Positions 52,962 to 62,731 are shown, numbered from the stretch's first letter. The stretch is DNA of 64,000 nucleotides from Flammeovirgaceae bacterium (GCA_021298015.1 JAJTGY010000010.1:1-64000); one strand, 5' to 3'. Numbers and translations are program-made. The notes: a model not told the origin generated them from the letters alone.

Positions 52962-55900
52962 CACAAGGGTTTGATTAGCAACTTCTGACATGTATTCTCA
53001 TAAGGTATTTTTTTTGTGTCTTTGCTGACGTATAAATACCATTCGTCCCGAGTCATGTTTCGCGTAAGTTTGGGGCATACCAACTCCGCCAGCATACGGG
53101 AATCGGTTGGCCATATGCGAACCTCACCCTCATTACATGACGCAATCAAGTTTTTGGAATCGTGTGTGAAGGCAATATCCCATACATTACCATTGTTATT
53201 ATCCATAACAATCGGCAAATCCTCTTCGTGGTCCACAACCCACAGCAGAAGCCTTCGATCGTACCCGGCTCCCGCTACCAGATCACCGTCTGGACTAAAT
53301 TCCACCGATGACACCCCCGCCCGATGCCCCGTTAACGTCTTTAAGATGATCTTCTTCTCAGTATCCATCAACTTTACCACACCACGCTGGGGCAGGCCTT
53401 TCTCATTTAACAACTCCATTCCATACGCAATTTCAGGTCTTGTTGGATGAAACGCTATTGACAAAACTCGATTTGGAGCTTCATCCCTCAGCAGAGAATA
53501 ACTCTTCGCTGCAAGATCAATTTCAAAAATCTGTCCGGTGGATGCCACGGCAATAACGGCTTGTGTTACCGGGTGAACGGCAATCGACTTAAGCGCCACC
53601 GGCAGTGTAGTGATCAGGCTGCTTTTGCCATTTGATGGATTCGTTAGCCGTAACGTACGATCAGCGCCAATTGAAAGGAATCCGGAATTGTCGGGCAAGA
53701 ATTCCACGTCATTAACAAATCCCCGGTGAACATTAACCACGCGGGGTTTCGAGCCTTCTTCGGCAAGCGTATACACCTGCAGGGAAGACGAGTCACTGCC
53801 GTTCACGAGGTATTTCTCATCTGAGCTAACGGCTATCACGCGGTTAGGGAAGCGGTTGGCTCCAACTTCCGCTGATATTTGCTTGGTTAGGTAATCACCT
53901 TTGTAAATAACACCATCATTACCGGTGGTATAGAATGTAGAACCTTTTGCCAAGGCCAGGGAGAACATCTTATTGCGCTTGTTGCCGGGCACCTTAGCCG
54001 CGTTGTAGGTGCTGCCGTATAGCTTGGTCAAAGACGAATACAAACCTCGGAAAATGTAGGGGTCATACTTCGCCCCCTGGTTGTCCGTATGGAAAAGGAA
54101 ACCCTGCATGGCAAATAAACCCGCAAGTTCTTTATCATCCATTGTTTCCGCTTTGGCGGCTAACTGTTGCGCAATCGAAAGCATGAGCAATTGGTTAGCC
54201 TGCTTGTAATTGAGATCAGCGATTTTGTAGGCAGCCCGGGCACTATCGCGTGCTGCGCTCGCAAAATTGCGCTGCCGGTTTGCTTCATTCAAACTAGCAA
54301 TTGCCAGGTTACGTTGCTTCTGTGCGTCTGCATACGCAATCTGCAACTCCCGCTCGCGTTGTTCGAGTATCGTATTCTGCCGCTCAACTTCCTGCAGGCT
54401 AAGTCTTGCCCGATTTCGTTGAATATGAGCCTCTTCCCTTTGCTCTTCTGCGTAACGCTGAGCCTCGCGGGCGATATCGCGCTCCTTTTCCGCCTCCCGG
54501 GCATTTGTCTCAGCTTGTATTTGCTGGGTCAATCCGAAAAAGAATAATCCAATGGCGGCCACCAAAAAAGCCGCCAAAATGATATTGACGATCCGGGATC
54601 TGCGCAGTAATCGCTTCTGCAACATCTCCTGATTGCGAAGTTCGGCCTCATACGTAATGCGGCTGGTATCCAAAAAGACAACGGCACGCTCAAATGCTTC
54701 ATCGTATCGTTGTGCCCACGTTCGGGTGGGGCGTTGTTTTTTCTGCCAGTTCAGAGCCAATTGTAAATCCGGTGGTCGCCACAAACTGGTTTTACCGATT
54801 TGATACATCGCTGCCGCATGCGACAAGCGCTTGTACATCTGGGCCGATTCGTGCTCTTCATCTACCCAACCCGACAACCGGTTCCATATCCGCATCATGC
54901 TCTCATGCGAGAGCTCAATGAGTGTATCCTGAGTCAACTTGGATTGACTTCCGGGCATCAAAAACGACCGGCCGGGTTGCCGAAAACGCTCAATCACCGG
55001 AATCACTTCAGACTCTGGCGCAGCGGCCAGTTCAGCTACTACTTTAAGCTTTGCGGGTCTGCGTACCCCGAGATTGTCCTGGCTGCGATCCGTTATTGCT
55101 TTGAACAAGACCTCAGCAATTTCCTTTTCCCGTGAACTGAGTTCGTCAAAGGCCTCGTTGGCGTGCAACGAAAGTGCCTGGCTGATTTTACCAACGGCAT
55201 TGTAATGACGCAAGTCCATCGGCTCGCCCGGATCCCGGTTAACCACCCAGTAATCCCAGGTGCGCATAAGCGCATGCTGCATAATCGGCAACTGATCCTG
55301 GCTTTCCCCGACATCATTCAATAACCGCTTGACCAAACGTGGAGAAATTCGCCCGCCTCCTACCGCCACAGGCCCCTCAACAGCGAGCTTCTTTTGTTCC
55401 CGCGTCATTTGCGGAACCAAGTAGTTTGAGGTATTAATCACCTGGGTGAGTCTAGGAAATATCGAACACTCCCCAATGAAGTCGGAGCGCATGCTAAACG
55501 TCACATACACCTGCACATCGCGCTGGTTGATCGACTCTAACAGCAGGTTGACATATAGAGCCGCTTCATTGACGGCTTCATCCTGGCCTTCAATTCGATA
55601 TAGGAACAACTCTTCAAACTGATCAACTACAATCAGGATATTTTCAGACGCCTTTTGCTGAATGTAGCGCGAAACTTCAGCCAACCCGTGGGAACCGCTG
55701 CGAAGTACACTTGTGAATATCGACTGATACACGAGGCGGTCTTCCTCTCCTATAGCACCGGACTGAACATGAACATCCGTAAGCGCAATGGCCAAGTTTT
55801 GAATGGGCGACTGCCCGGGGCGCGTTTTGACCACCCGCCAGTCCGGACCCGATTCGGTTGCAAAGCCGCCAAACAATGCCGGAATTACTCCGCAGTTTAT

Positions 55901-56137
55901 CAAACTCGACTTGCCACTTCCCGAATGCCCCATCAAAGTCACAATCCGGTTAAGCGCCAGCTTCATAATAATTTCGTCAACCTGGCCTTCACGGCCAAAG
56001 AACAAGTGGGACTCATCAGCTGAAAACGGACGTAAGCCTGGAAACGGATTAGCCCCTATCTCCATAGGTACCACCACGGCCTCTGGGGCGGAAACCTCAG
56101 CCTCTTCATTTAATCGAAATGAATAGTTCTCAGCCAT
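52961..56137 (-). CDS. Membrane-anchored nSTAND ATPase with coiled coil and WD40 propeller
   Basis: A 1058-residue protein. Residues 30-490 are a novel-STAND (nSTAND1-type) NTPase: NPFPGLRPFSADESHLFFGRE, Walker A GHSGSGKSS (70-78), Walker B ILIVVDQFEELF (167-178) and DQLPIMQHALMRTW. One TM helix follows at about 517-537 after a basic run (KRLLRRSR), then ~120 residues of charged coiled coil and a WD40-like propeller (about 700-1030, for example LKTLTGHRAGVSSVEFSPDGDLVAGAGYDRRLLLW). By the positive-inside rule the ATPase should be cytoplasmic and the propeller periplasmic. It begins the operon and is coupled to an outer-membrane barrel gene. STAND proteins act as ATP-driven switches; the signal and partner are not known. 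Confidence 0.88.
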   Translation of the reverse strand: MAENYSFRLNEEAEVSAPEAVVVPMEIGANPFPGLRPFSADESHLFFGREGQVDEIIMKLALNRIVTLMGHSGSGKSSLINCGVIPALFGGFATESGPDWRVVKTRPGQSPIQNLAIALTDVHVQSGAIGEEDRLVYQSIFTSVLRSGSHGLAEVSRYIQQKASENILIVVDQFEELFLYRIEGQDEAVNEAALYVNLLLESINQRDVQVYVTFSMRSDFIGECSIFPRLTQVINTSNYLVPQMTREQKKLAVEGPVAVGGGRISPRLVKRLLNDVGESQDQLPIMQHALMRTWDYWVVNRDPGEPMDLRHYNAVGKISQALSLHANEAFDELSSREKEIAEVLFKAITDRSQDNLGVRRPAKLKVVAELAAAPESEVIPVIERFRQPGRSFLMPGSQSKLTQDTLIELSHESMMRIWNRLSGWVDEEHESAQMYKRLSHAAAMYQIGKTSLWRPPDLQLALNWQKKQRPTRTWAQRYDEAFERAVVFLDTSRITYEAELRNQEMLQKRLLRRSRIVNIILAAFLVAAIGLFFFGLTQQIQAETNAREAEKERDIAREAQRYAEEQREEAHIQRNRARLSLQEVERQNTILEQRERELQIAYADAQKQRNLAIASLNEANRQRNFASAARDSARAAYKIADLNYKQANQLLMLSIAQQLAAKAETMDDKELAGLFAMQGFLFHTDNQGAKYDPYIFRGLYSSLTKLYGSTYNAAKVPGNKRNKMFSLALAKGSTFYTTGNDGVIYKGDYLTKQISAEVGANRFPNRVIAVSSDEKYLVNGSDSSSLQVYTLAEEGSKPRVVNVHRGFVNDVEFLPDNSGFLSIGADRTLRLTNPSNGKSSLITTLPVALKSIAVHPVTQAVIAVASTGQIFEIDLAAKSYSLLRDEAPNRVLSIAFHPTRPEIAYGMELLNEKGLPQRGVVKLMDTEKKIILKTLTGHRAGVSSVEFSPDGDLVAGAGYDRRLLLWVVDHEEDLPIVMDNNNGNVWDIAFTHDSKNLIASCNEGEVRIWPTDSRMLAELVCPKLTRNMTRDEWYLYVSKDTKKIPYENTCQKLLIKPL

Positions 56138-56268
56138 TTCTATAAAAAACCGACCTCTAAGTTGACTAATCGAGCCCGTTTATTGCAAAAAATACGCCCT
56201 TTAGTTGTTCAAGTTGAAAAAATGCCCGCGCAGCAAAAAGGTCAAAAACATTTAAAAATAGGCGTATT

Positions 56269-59200
56269 TCAGATATATTCCAAAAACTGGTCGGTCAATT
56301 TCATATTTCCGGCCAGTAGTTCATAGAATCTTTCCTTGTTTAAAACCAACAAGTCGCTGGCTTCGCGGGCCACCAACAGGTTGGCCTGATGCGTTCCGGC
56401 CAGCGATAAGGCTTCGCCCACAAATGCTCCTTCGTGTATGTCCTTGAAAAACCGGCCCTGCCGATACACCTGCAGAGACCCGGCCATTACCAGAAAGAAT
56501 GAATGGTTCGTCCTGTCATCGACTGACAACGTTTGTCCCTCGTTTACCGACACCTGTTCGCCCATTTCAGCAATGTAGGACAGATTGAGCCCTGATATCC
56601 CGCGGAAGGCCGGCAATGATTCCAGAAAGACGACTTCCTCATACAGGCGTTTGCGCTTCGCTGGTCCCGGAAGTACAACAGCATCCAGAGCCCGTGCCAA
56701 TTCATATGGTAAACGACTTCTGTTATTCAGGTACTCCTGGTCATCAATCTGATAAAGAGCCCAGGCCGCCTGCTGCCGAATCAAGGCATCCTGATTGAAG
56801 ATCTGAGCAATCAAATCAAGCTTGAAATAACCAAGTTTGCGTTCCCCCACGCGCTGAAGAACACAGGCCTTTGTCCAGCGGTTGGTTTGAGAAAAATCCC
56901 GATTGATGATAAACTTCAGCGCGAGTTGATCATCCAGAAGTATCCGAGGGTAGAACACGTCAAGACGGTTAACCTTTTCTCCATTTGAGACATCATCCAG
57001 AACAGGGATCACCCGTTGCTTAAGCTGTTCCGACAGAAAGACATCCAGCAACTCAATAGCAAAGGCCGTTCCTTCAGCCGTGCCACTGTCAATATTCTCT
57101 TTTACCAATTGTATCGATTGGGTATCATACAACATGGCCAATAGCATGTACATATGCTGAATGTCATTTTGAATCTCCCCTTGCAAGGCTATCTCCAATT
57201 CTGGCGTCTCACCAATCTCGATACTTTCCAACGCATTGAGGTTCCAGGCAATATCGCCTATGTCGCTCTCGATGGCATATTTGATTCGTGAAATCTGCGC
57301 AATGCCTGCTTTAAAACCAGCATTACCTAAGGCAAGCAAAACCTGAGACACGAGAACCTTATCCGGATAATCAATCTTGTTCCAAAGCAGATCTTTTGCC
57401 CTGGGTGTACCAATACGGCCCATGACCTGAATGATTCGTATCAGGGTGTTGGTTGGTTGGCCTGAACGGTAAAACGCGCTCTCCAAAACCGGCACAGCCT
57501 TTTCACCAATAACCACCAACGCATCCATGGACGGTGCGCTGAAAGAGGGATGATTTAGGTTTTCAATTAACGCGTGTATCACCTCACTGTTAAATCGCTT
57601 AACAGCCGTTTGAATAGCTGTTTTGCGCACGAGCGGCTCGGGGTCGGCCAATAACTCAATAAGAAACGAAATGTTTTCCTCTGAACCGGAATGCAGTAAA
57701 AGTTCAGCCGCATACTGACGATCTTTTGAAGCCGTTGATCGCGACAGGTTGCGCAATCGAGTTTTTGTTATCTCTCCACCGCTTTCAAGAAAAGATATTA
57801 ACTCAGACTTGGGCAGGGTTTTGCGCCCATCGACCACCTGGTTGGCGTCCAACTTAACTACATATAACTCCGATACCGAAAGACCCTTCAACTCGTTGAG
57901 CCGCTGCTGGGCAAATTCCCGCACCTCATCGTACTGATGCTTTACCAGTGAACTGATCCACCCGGAGACGCGGCCCGGTTCAAGTTTTTCCAACAGCTTA
58001 AAGGAAAAGATCGCGCGATCGGCCTGATCATCCATAACCATTCGTTCAAGCTTTGAAATCACCTGCCCCTGGCCCAAGTCCAGCTTTTGCTGCGCCCCTT
58101 CCCGCTCCTCCAGCTTTTCCCGAATCTTGTCTCGGTAACCGGCATAGAGCTTCGATGCAAGCAGAATATACACAAGAGCGACAACCGCAACAATAGCCGG
58201 AATCCAGATAATCTTGAAAGCAGGCATCAGGCTAAATACAAAAATCAACAAGCCAGCAAGGAACCGCCCGGTCTCGCTGATTGAGCCTTCCACCTTGGTT
58301 TGAATGCTGAAGCGCTGACGGGCATTGAGCGGTACGAATAACAACTTGTAAATCGGGCTTTCCAGTGAATCGCGCAGCGTTCCGTTAAACAACCGCATGA
58401 GAGCCACCATCACAAAAAAGAATGCAATTGAACTACCCGCACCGGCCTCTGAAAAACCATAGATAGACCCCATGACAACCGCACCCACGGCAACAAGACC
58501 AACAACAATAGGAAGCACGAGCAGCGAAGCATGAACACCATATATACTAAGCAGGCGATCGTTTATCACCAGCTGCATAAGTAAACTTAATGCGTAAGTT
58601 GTACCGTAGAAGTAGGCAAGAAAGTCGGTGAGCTCACGTGCTGAGGTAAACTGCTGGTTGAGCAGATTCTGGAAGGAGTACTGACTTAGCACAAAACTCA
58701 CCATACTGGTGACCAAAAACAACGACAGGAGAAGGATGTATCGGTTACCAATTATCTTCCTCAGTTTCGTCTCGGCCCGCACACCGATGTCTTCATCGCG
58801 CGGATCATTTTTGATCAATGTGTATTTGCGACCGATGTACACGAAGCAGCCCAACGAAGCCAGGATAGAGAGGTTGCTGATGACGAGATAGTCCTGTGTA
58901 TCGGGGATGAACGAAGCCGTCAACGGGATAAGAAAAAAGGAGATCATGATAGCAATCAACTGGCCGGTATCAATCCAACCAATGATGCGTTTGGACTGTT
59001 TGAAATTGAATAGCCGACCAAATACGCCCCAATAAATCAGTAACAACACGATGTTAGACGGACCCGTCAAGATGTAGATGTAAAAAAGCAAATACGGCTC
59101 CCAGGCCGGATCGCCAAACACGAACAAAAGGTAGAACGCGGATACCTGGAAAACGATGAACGAGATGCCGGCAATCGCCAGGTTGATAAACTTCACCCGG

Positions 59201-59424
59201 CTCTGAAAAAACGAAAAGGCACCGGTGGCGACAATTCCCAACAACCCGGAGGCCAGGAACGCCTTATCCAGATGTTGGCTCATGCGGTTCAGGAAAAGCG
59301 AGTCGGCCGTGTTTTGAAACGTGGCAACGAATATGCCCATGAAAAACCCTGCCGACAGCATCAGCAAGACCTGGCTTCGTTCGTCAGCCCGAACGTTCAG
59401 GGAACTAAGGACGCGATCAATCAC
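56269..59424 (-). CDS. ATP/ADP-translocase-like protein fused to HEAT repeats and a cNMP-binding domain
   Basis: A 1051-residue protein beginning with a GTG start (VIDRVLSSLNVRADERSQVLLMLSAGFFMGIF). About 12 TM helices (about 20-430) resemble the NTT (Npt1) nucleotide transporter/MFS family, with ILTGPSNIVLLLIYWGVFGRLFN and KQSKRIIGWIDTGQLIAIMIS. A charged linker leads to HEAT-like repeats (about 560-830; ALLADPEPLVRKTAIQTAVKRF, LLALGNAGFKAG). The last ~140 residues are a cyclic-nucleotide-binding domain (SLPAFRGISGLNLSYIAEMGEQVSVNEGQTL, FVGEALSLAGTHQANLLVAREASDLLVL). The combination suggests nucleotide transport or sensing regulated by a second messenger, but the substrate cannot be told. 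A TATCTTTG promoter precedes it. Confidence 0.85.
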   Translation of the reverse strand: MIDRVLSSLNVRADERSQVLLMLSAGFFMGIFVATFQNTADSLFLNRMSQHLDKAFLASGLLGIVATGAFSFFQSRVKFINLAIAGISFIVFQVSAFYLLFVFGDPAWEPYLLFYIYILTGPSNIVLLLIYWGVFGRLFNFKQSKRIIGWIDTGQLIAIMISFFLIPLTASFIPDTQDYLVISNLSILASLGCFVYIGRKYTLIKNDPRDEDIGVRAETKLRKIIGNRYILLLSLFLVTSMVSFVLSQYSFQNLLNQQFTSARELTDFLAYFYGTTYALSLLMQLVINDRLLSIYGVHASLLVLPIVVGLVAVGAVVMGSIYGFSEAGAGSSIAFFFVMVALMRLFNGTLRDSLESPIYKLLFVPLNARQRFSIQTKVEGSISETGRFLAGLLIFVFSLMPAFKIIWIPAIVAVVALVYILLASKLYAGYRDKIREKLEEREGAQQKLDLGQGQVISKLERMVMDDQADRAIFSFKLLEKLEPGRVSGWISSLVKHQYDEVREFAQQRLNELKGLSVSELYVVKLDANQVVDGRKTLPKSELISFLESGGEITKTRLRNLSRSTASKDRQYAAELLLHSGSEENISFLIELLADPEPLVRKTAIQTAVKRFNSEVIHALIENLNHPSFSAPSMDALVVIGEKAVPVLESAFYRSGQPTNTLIRIIQVMGRIGTPRAKDLLWNKIDYPDKVLVSQVLLALGNAGFKAGIAQISRIKYAIESDIGDIAWNLNALESIEIGETPELEIALQGEIQNDIQHMYMLLAMLYDTQSIQLVKENIDSGTAEGTAFAIELLDVFLSEQLKQRVIPVLDDVSNGEKVNRLDVFYPRILLDDQLALKFIINRDFSQTNRWTKACVLQRVGERKLGYFKLDLIAQIFNQDALIRQQAAWALYQIDDQEYLNNRSRLPYELARALDAVVLPGPAKRKRLYEEVVFLESLPAFRGISGLNLSYIAEMGEQVSVNEGQTLSVDDRTNHSFFLVMAGSLQVYRQGRFFKDIHEGAFVGEALSLAGTHQANLLVAREASDLLVLNKERFYELLAGNMKLTDQFLEYI

Positions 59425-59449
59425 CTCAAAAAGTTACGAGTAGTTTGGT

Positions 59450-59457
59450 CAAAGATA
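59450..59457 (-). promoter_or_regulatory. TAnnTTTG promoter element before the NTT-HEAT-CNB gene
   Basis: TATCTTTG on the minus strand, 25 bases before the GTG at 59424, is an exact match to the consensus. It lies at the foot of the terminator of the upstream gene, so this is a separate transcript. Confidence 0.55.
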
Positions 59458-59486
59458 AAAAAACCCTGCTGCTTTCGCGGCAGGGT
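59457..59486 (-). terminator. Rho-independent terminator after the OmpH-like gene
   Basis: A 7-bp stem (ACCCTGC / GCAGGGT) with a 10-base loop is followed on the minus strand by a run of T. It lies about 20 bp past the stop of the Skp/OmpH-like gene. Confidence 0.75.
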
Positions 59487-59507
59487 CTCCAATGATTTCA
59501 ATCGGTG

Positions 59508-60131
59508 TTACTTCTTTTTTGCAGCGGTGCTGTCCGCTTTAGCCGGGCTCTGCTTTTCGGCCTGATAAGCGGAGTTCAGACCGGCAATCACGTCTTTTGT
59601 AATATCAATGCTTTCACCGGCATACAGAACATCACTGGCCTGATCAAACTTGAGCACCACCGAAAGTCCCTTTTCCTGGCCATAACTCTTCAGGAAACCC
59701 GTTACTTTGGTATAGAGCTCGTCATTCATTTTGGTTTGCTCGTTCGACAAGTCCTGAGCCAGGCTCTGCCGATAGACCTGCAGATTTTGTTCCTTGTTCG
59801 CGAGATCCTGCTCAATAGCCTTCGCCTGACCGATTGTAAGGTTTGACAGGTTGCGCTGGTAATTATTGAATTCATTCTGAAGGGACTGTGCACGATTGCG
59901 AAATTCATTATCCATCTTTTTGGCCTTATCCTCCAGTCTATCGCGATTAACTTTGAAGTAGTCGTAGTATTTCAATACCGAGTCGGAGTTGATGAAGGCG
60001 AGCTTAACCTCACCGGGTGCTGCCGTGCCGGCATCCGTGCCGGAAGTGCCCGGCCTGGCGAACTGGAGGTAAAAAAGCACAGCCACCGCCACCAGCAACA
60101 CCGCATTCAGAATTAAGGACAGATTTTTCAT
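59508..60131 (-). CDS. OmpH/Skp family periplasmic chaperone-like protein
   Basis: A 207-residue protein starting at 60131 (MKNLSLILNAVLLVAVAVLFYLQF); the ORF track extends 43 codons too far into the neighbouring gene. A membrane anchor or uncleaved signal is followed by a Skp-like domain: KLAFINSDSVLKYYDYFKVNRDRLEDKAKKMDNEFRN, a long coiled coil (QSLQNEFNNYQRNLSNLT...) and a VTGFLKSYGQEKGLSVVLKFDQAS end. Skp holds unfolded outer-membrane proteins. A membrane-anchored version is usual in this phylum. It is the last gene of a unit with the acidic unknown and the gamma-carbonic-anhydrase-like protein. Confidence 0.88.
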   Translation of the reverse strand: MKNLSLILNAVLLVAVAVLFYLQFARPGTSGTDAGTAAPGEVKLAFINSDSVLKYYDYFKVNRDRLEDKAKKMDNEFRNRAQSLQNEFNNYQRNLSNLTIGQAKAIEQDLANKEQNLQVYRQSLAQDLSNEQTKMNDELYTKVTGFLKSYGQEKGLSVVLKFDQASDVLYAGESIDITKDVIAGLNSAYQAEKQSPAKADSTAAKKK

Positions 60132-60177
60132 GACTTGATTTCTTCGTTTTTTGAGCCGGTAAATATAGCTGAAATTG

Positions 60178-60690
60178 TCACTCGCCCGAAAAATCGGATT
60201 TGATTTGAAAACTGTACAGATCCGGGTCTGTACGGGTATCAGCGGCCCGATACCGATCAATGAATCGTTGAATTTGCGTGGGGGAAATAACCGGTACGTT
60301 CAGGGCCGCATCTATTCCAAGGCCCCACTCATGCTCTAGATCTTCTTCAATAAACTCCTGGACTTTTACCTCCTCTTCTTCCTGCAATTCCACCATTACT
60401 TCTGCGAGTGCTTCTGCCACCTGGGCGTCCAGGTCGGGCTCCGATTTGTCCGGGTCATAACCCGGAAACTTTTCCGCCACGCGGGCTTCGGCAATTTCCA
60501 GCACTTCACTTTCGTGGTGCAGCCGCAGCGTATAAAGCATTATATCGGCCACGATTGGCTTTCCGTCCCGGTTCAACAAAAAATAAAAGTGCGCATACTC
60601 CTCCCCGGATTCCTGCTCATCCAGCCAATACTCACGGCCTGTAGCACGAATCTTTTTTGAATAAACGTCAACGGCTTCTTCGCGTGTCAT
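60178..60690 (-). CDS. Uncharacterised acidic protein
   Basis: A 170-residue soluble, strongly acidic protein that I do not recognise. It starts MTREEAVDVYSKKIRATGREYWL, has a stretch of beta-like sequence (HFYFLLNRDGKPIVADIMLYTLRLHHESE) and a highly acidic helical centre (AEALAEVMVELQEEEEVKVQEFIEEDLEHEWG), then NVPVISPTQIQRFIDRYRAAD. No TM helix or signal. The start overlaps the gamma-carbonic-anhydrase-like gene by 4 bp (ATGA). Function cannot be inferred. Confidence 0.65.
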   Translation of the reverse strand: MTREEAVDVYSKKIRATGREYWLDEQESGEEYAHFYFLLNRDGKPIVADIMLYTLRLHHESEVLEIAEARVAEKFPGYDPDKSEPDLDAQVAEALAEVMVELQEEEEVKVQEFIEEDLEHEWGLGIDAALNVPVISPTQIQRFIDRYRAADTRTDPDLYSFQIKSDFSGE

Positions 60691-61199
60691 TCCTTAAACC
60701 ATTCAGCATACATCGGATAGTTACGGGCCGTGCGGGCGATGACTTCGCGCATCTCGGGCCCGGTGTCTTTTACTTTTTTGGCCGGCATACCGGCATAGAT
60801 GCTATCCGGCTCCACGATCGTGCCGGGCAGCACCACGGCTCCGGCCGCAATGACCGAGCCTCGCCCAATCACCGCATCGTCCATAATAATCGCGCCCATG
60901 CCGATGAGTACATCATCCTCGACTGTACATCCATGCACCACGGCTGTATGGGCAATCGACACGCGCGAGCCAATCACGGTCTTGGCCTTTTGGTACGTGC
61001 AGTGAATAACCGCCCCGTCCTGAATATTCGTATCGTTTCCGATTCGAATGGAATGAACGTCACCGCGCACCACTGCATTGAACCAAACCGTGCAGCGCTC
61101 CCCCATCACCACATCTCCCACCACCACGGCATTATCGGCTATAAAACAGCCCGAACCGAATCGGGGCTCAAAACCTCTGACTTTCTTTATAATCGGCAT
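60687..61199 (-). CDS. Gamma-carbonic-anhydrase-like / PaaY-YrdA family protein
   Basis: A 170-residue left-handed beta-helix protein with hexapeptide repeats (VVVGDVVMGERCTVWFNAVVRGDVHSIRIGNDTNIQDGAVIHCTYQ). The start at 61199 (MPIIKKVRGFEPRF) matches the family N-terminus; the ORF track adds six codons. The metal-binding His residues are present in VIHCTYQ and SIAHTAVVHGC. These proteins are annotated as carbonic anhydrase-like, but many have no measured activity. It diverges from miaB, with the miaB promoter just upstream. Confidence 0.9.
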   Translation of the reverse strand: MPIIKKVRGFEPRFGSGCFIADNAVVVGDVVMGERCTVWFNAVVRGDVHSIRIGNDTNIQDGAVIHCTYQKAKTVIGSRVSIAHTAVVHGCTVEDDVLIGMGAIIMDDAVIGRGSVIAAGAVVLPGTIVEPDSIYAGMPAKKVKDTGPEMREVIARTARNYPMYAEWFKE

Positions 61200-61244
61200 A
61201 CTTCCATTAGCTGACAAACTGTCATTTTCTTGAACTAAATGTGC

Positions 61245-61252
61245 TAAATTTG
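61245..61252 (+). promoter_or_regulatory. TAnnTTTG promoter element before miaB
   Basis: TAAATTTG is an exact match 18 bases before the ATG at 61271. It overlaps the first codons of the ORF-track version (GTG at 61241), so transcription starts downstream of that GTG and the ATG is the true start. Confidence 0.6.
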
Positions 61253-61270
61253 CGTCTCTTTTATGGAAAA

Positions 61271-62731
61271 ATGAAGGAACTAGTAGAAGATATTGGGATT
61301 TTGGACGAGGCGCACCAGCCCTGCGAGGTGGTTAAGACTACGGAAAACAGCCATACCGGGCAGAAGCGCAAGCTGTACATTGAAAGCTACGGTTGCCAGA
61401 TGAATTTTTCTGATAGCGAAATTGTGGCTTCCATCCTTCAAAAAACGGGATTTGATACTACATCCCGGGCTGAAGAGGCAGACGTGATCTTTTTGAACAC
61501 GTGCTCCATTCGCGAAAAAGCGGAACAAACGGTACGAAACCGGCTCACCCAACTGAATGGTCTGAAAAAGCAAAAGCCAGAACTCACGGTCGGTATCCTG
61601 GGTTGCATGGCCGAGCGGCTCAAGACCCAATGGCTGGACGAAGAGAAGATTGTTGACCTCGTGGCCGGGCCAGACGCGTATCGCAATCTGCCGCACCTGA
61701 TTCAACAAGTGGATGAAGGCGACAAGGCCGTCAATACGTTTCTGTCGCGGGAAGAAACCTACGGAGACATTACTCCGGTGCGGCTGAATTCAAACGGAGT
61801 AACGGCATTCATCTCCATCATGCGCGGGTGCGATAACATGTGTTCCTTTTGCGTGGTACCCTTTACGCGCGGTCGCGAACGAAGCCGTGATCCCCACAGT
61901 ATTGTGGCCGAAGCCCGTGACTTGTTCACCAAGGGCTACCGCGAGGTGACGTTGCTTGGCCAGAACGTGGATTCCTATAAATGGAGCCCAGAGGAAAACA
62001 ACAAAGCACGGCTCGAAAAAAAAGAGCCGGCATCCGTTGTTACGTTTGCTCAGCTCCTGGAACAAGTGGCACTGGTTCACCCCGACCTTCGCGTGCGTTT
62101 TTCAACTTCGCATCCTAAAGATATTACCGATGATGTGCTCCACACCATGGCGCGCCACGAGAACATCTGCAAGTACATTCATTTGCCCGTGCAAAGCGGC
62201 AACAGCCGGATTCTGGAGTTGATGAACCGCGGGTATAGCCGCGAATGGTACCTGGGCAAGGTGGCCCGCATCCGGGAATTTTTGGGCGATGATTGCGGCC
62301 TGAGCTCCGATATGATCACCGGCTTCTGCTCGGAGACGGAAGCGGAACATCAGGAAACGCTATCCTTAATGGACATGGTGAAGTACGACTTCGCCTATAT
62401 GTTCTATTATTCCGAACGCCCGGGCACCCTGGCGGCCAAGAAACTTTCTGACGATGTAACTGAAGACATCAAAAAGCGGAGGCTTCAGGAGATCATCAAT
62501 AAGCAAACGCGCCATTCCCTTGAACGGTACCAGCGCGATGTAGGCAAAGTGGAAAAGGTTTTGATCGAAGGAGATTCCAGGCGATCGGCTGATTTTTGGC
62601 AAGGCCGCACCAGTTCGAATAAAGTGGTAGTGTTCGCCAAGGGAAATGAACAAAAGGGCACCTATGTTCAGGTGAGAATTGACCGATGCACGGGTGCCAC
62701 ATTGTTTGGTCAAGCTGTGCAAAGTATATGA
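61271..62731 (+). CDS. miaB: tRNA-2-methylthio-N6-dimethylallyladenosine synthase
   Basis: MiaB adds a methylthio group to i6A37 of tRNA using two iron-sulfur clusters and SAM. From the ATG at 61271 it is 486 residues. The N-terminal UPF0004 domain has [27 protein letters not shown] and GILGCMAER (three cluster Cys). The radical-SAM motif is [25 protein letters not shown]-terminal TRAM domain ([14 protein letters not shown]... [10 protein letters not shown]) binds tRNA. All key cysteines are present. The stop overlaps the start of the next gene (ATGA), so the sigma-54 activator is translated with it. Confidence 0.97.
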   Translation: MKELVEDIGILDEAHQPCEVVKTTENSHTGQKRKLYIESYGCQMNFSDSEIVASILQKTGFDTTSRAEEADVIFLNTCSIREKAEQTVRNRLTQLNGLKKQKPELTVGILGCMAERLKTQWLDEEKIVDLVAGPDAYRNLPHLIQQVDEGDKAVNTFLSREETYGDITPVRLNSNGVTAFISIMRGCDNMCSFCVVPFTRGRERSRDPHSIVAEARDLFTKGYREVTLLGQNVDSYKWSPEENNKARLEKKEPASVVTFAQLLEQVALVHPDLRVRFSTSHPKDITDDVLHTMARHENICKYIHLPVQSGNSRILELMNRGYSREWYLGKVARIREFLGDDCGLSSDMITGFCSETEAEHQETLSLMDMVKYDFAYMFYYSERPGTLAAKKLSDDVTEDIKKRRLQEIINKQTRHSLERYQRDVGKVEKVLIEGDSRRSADFWQGRTSSNKVVVFAKGNEQKGTYVQVRIDRCTGATLFGQAVQSI

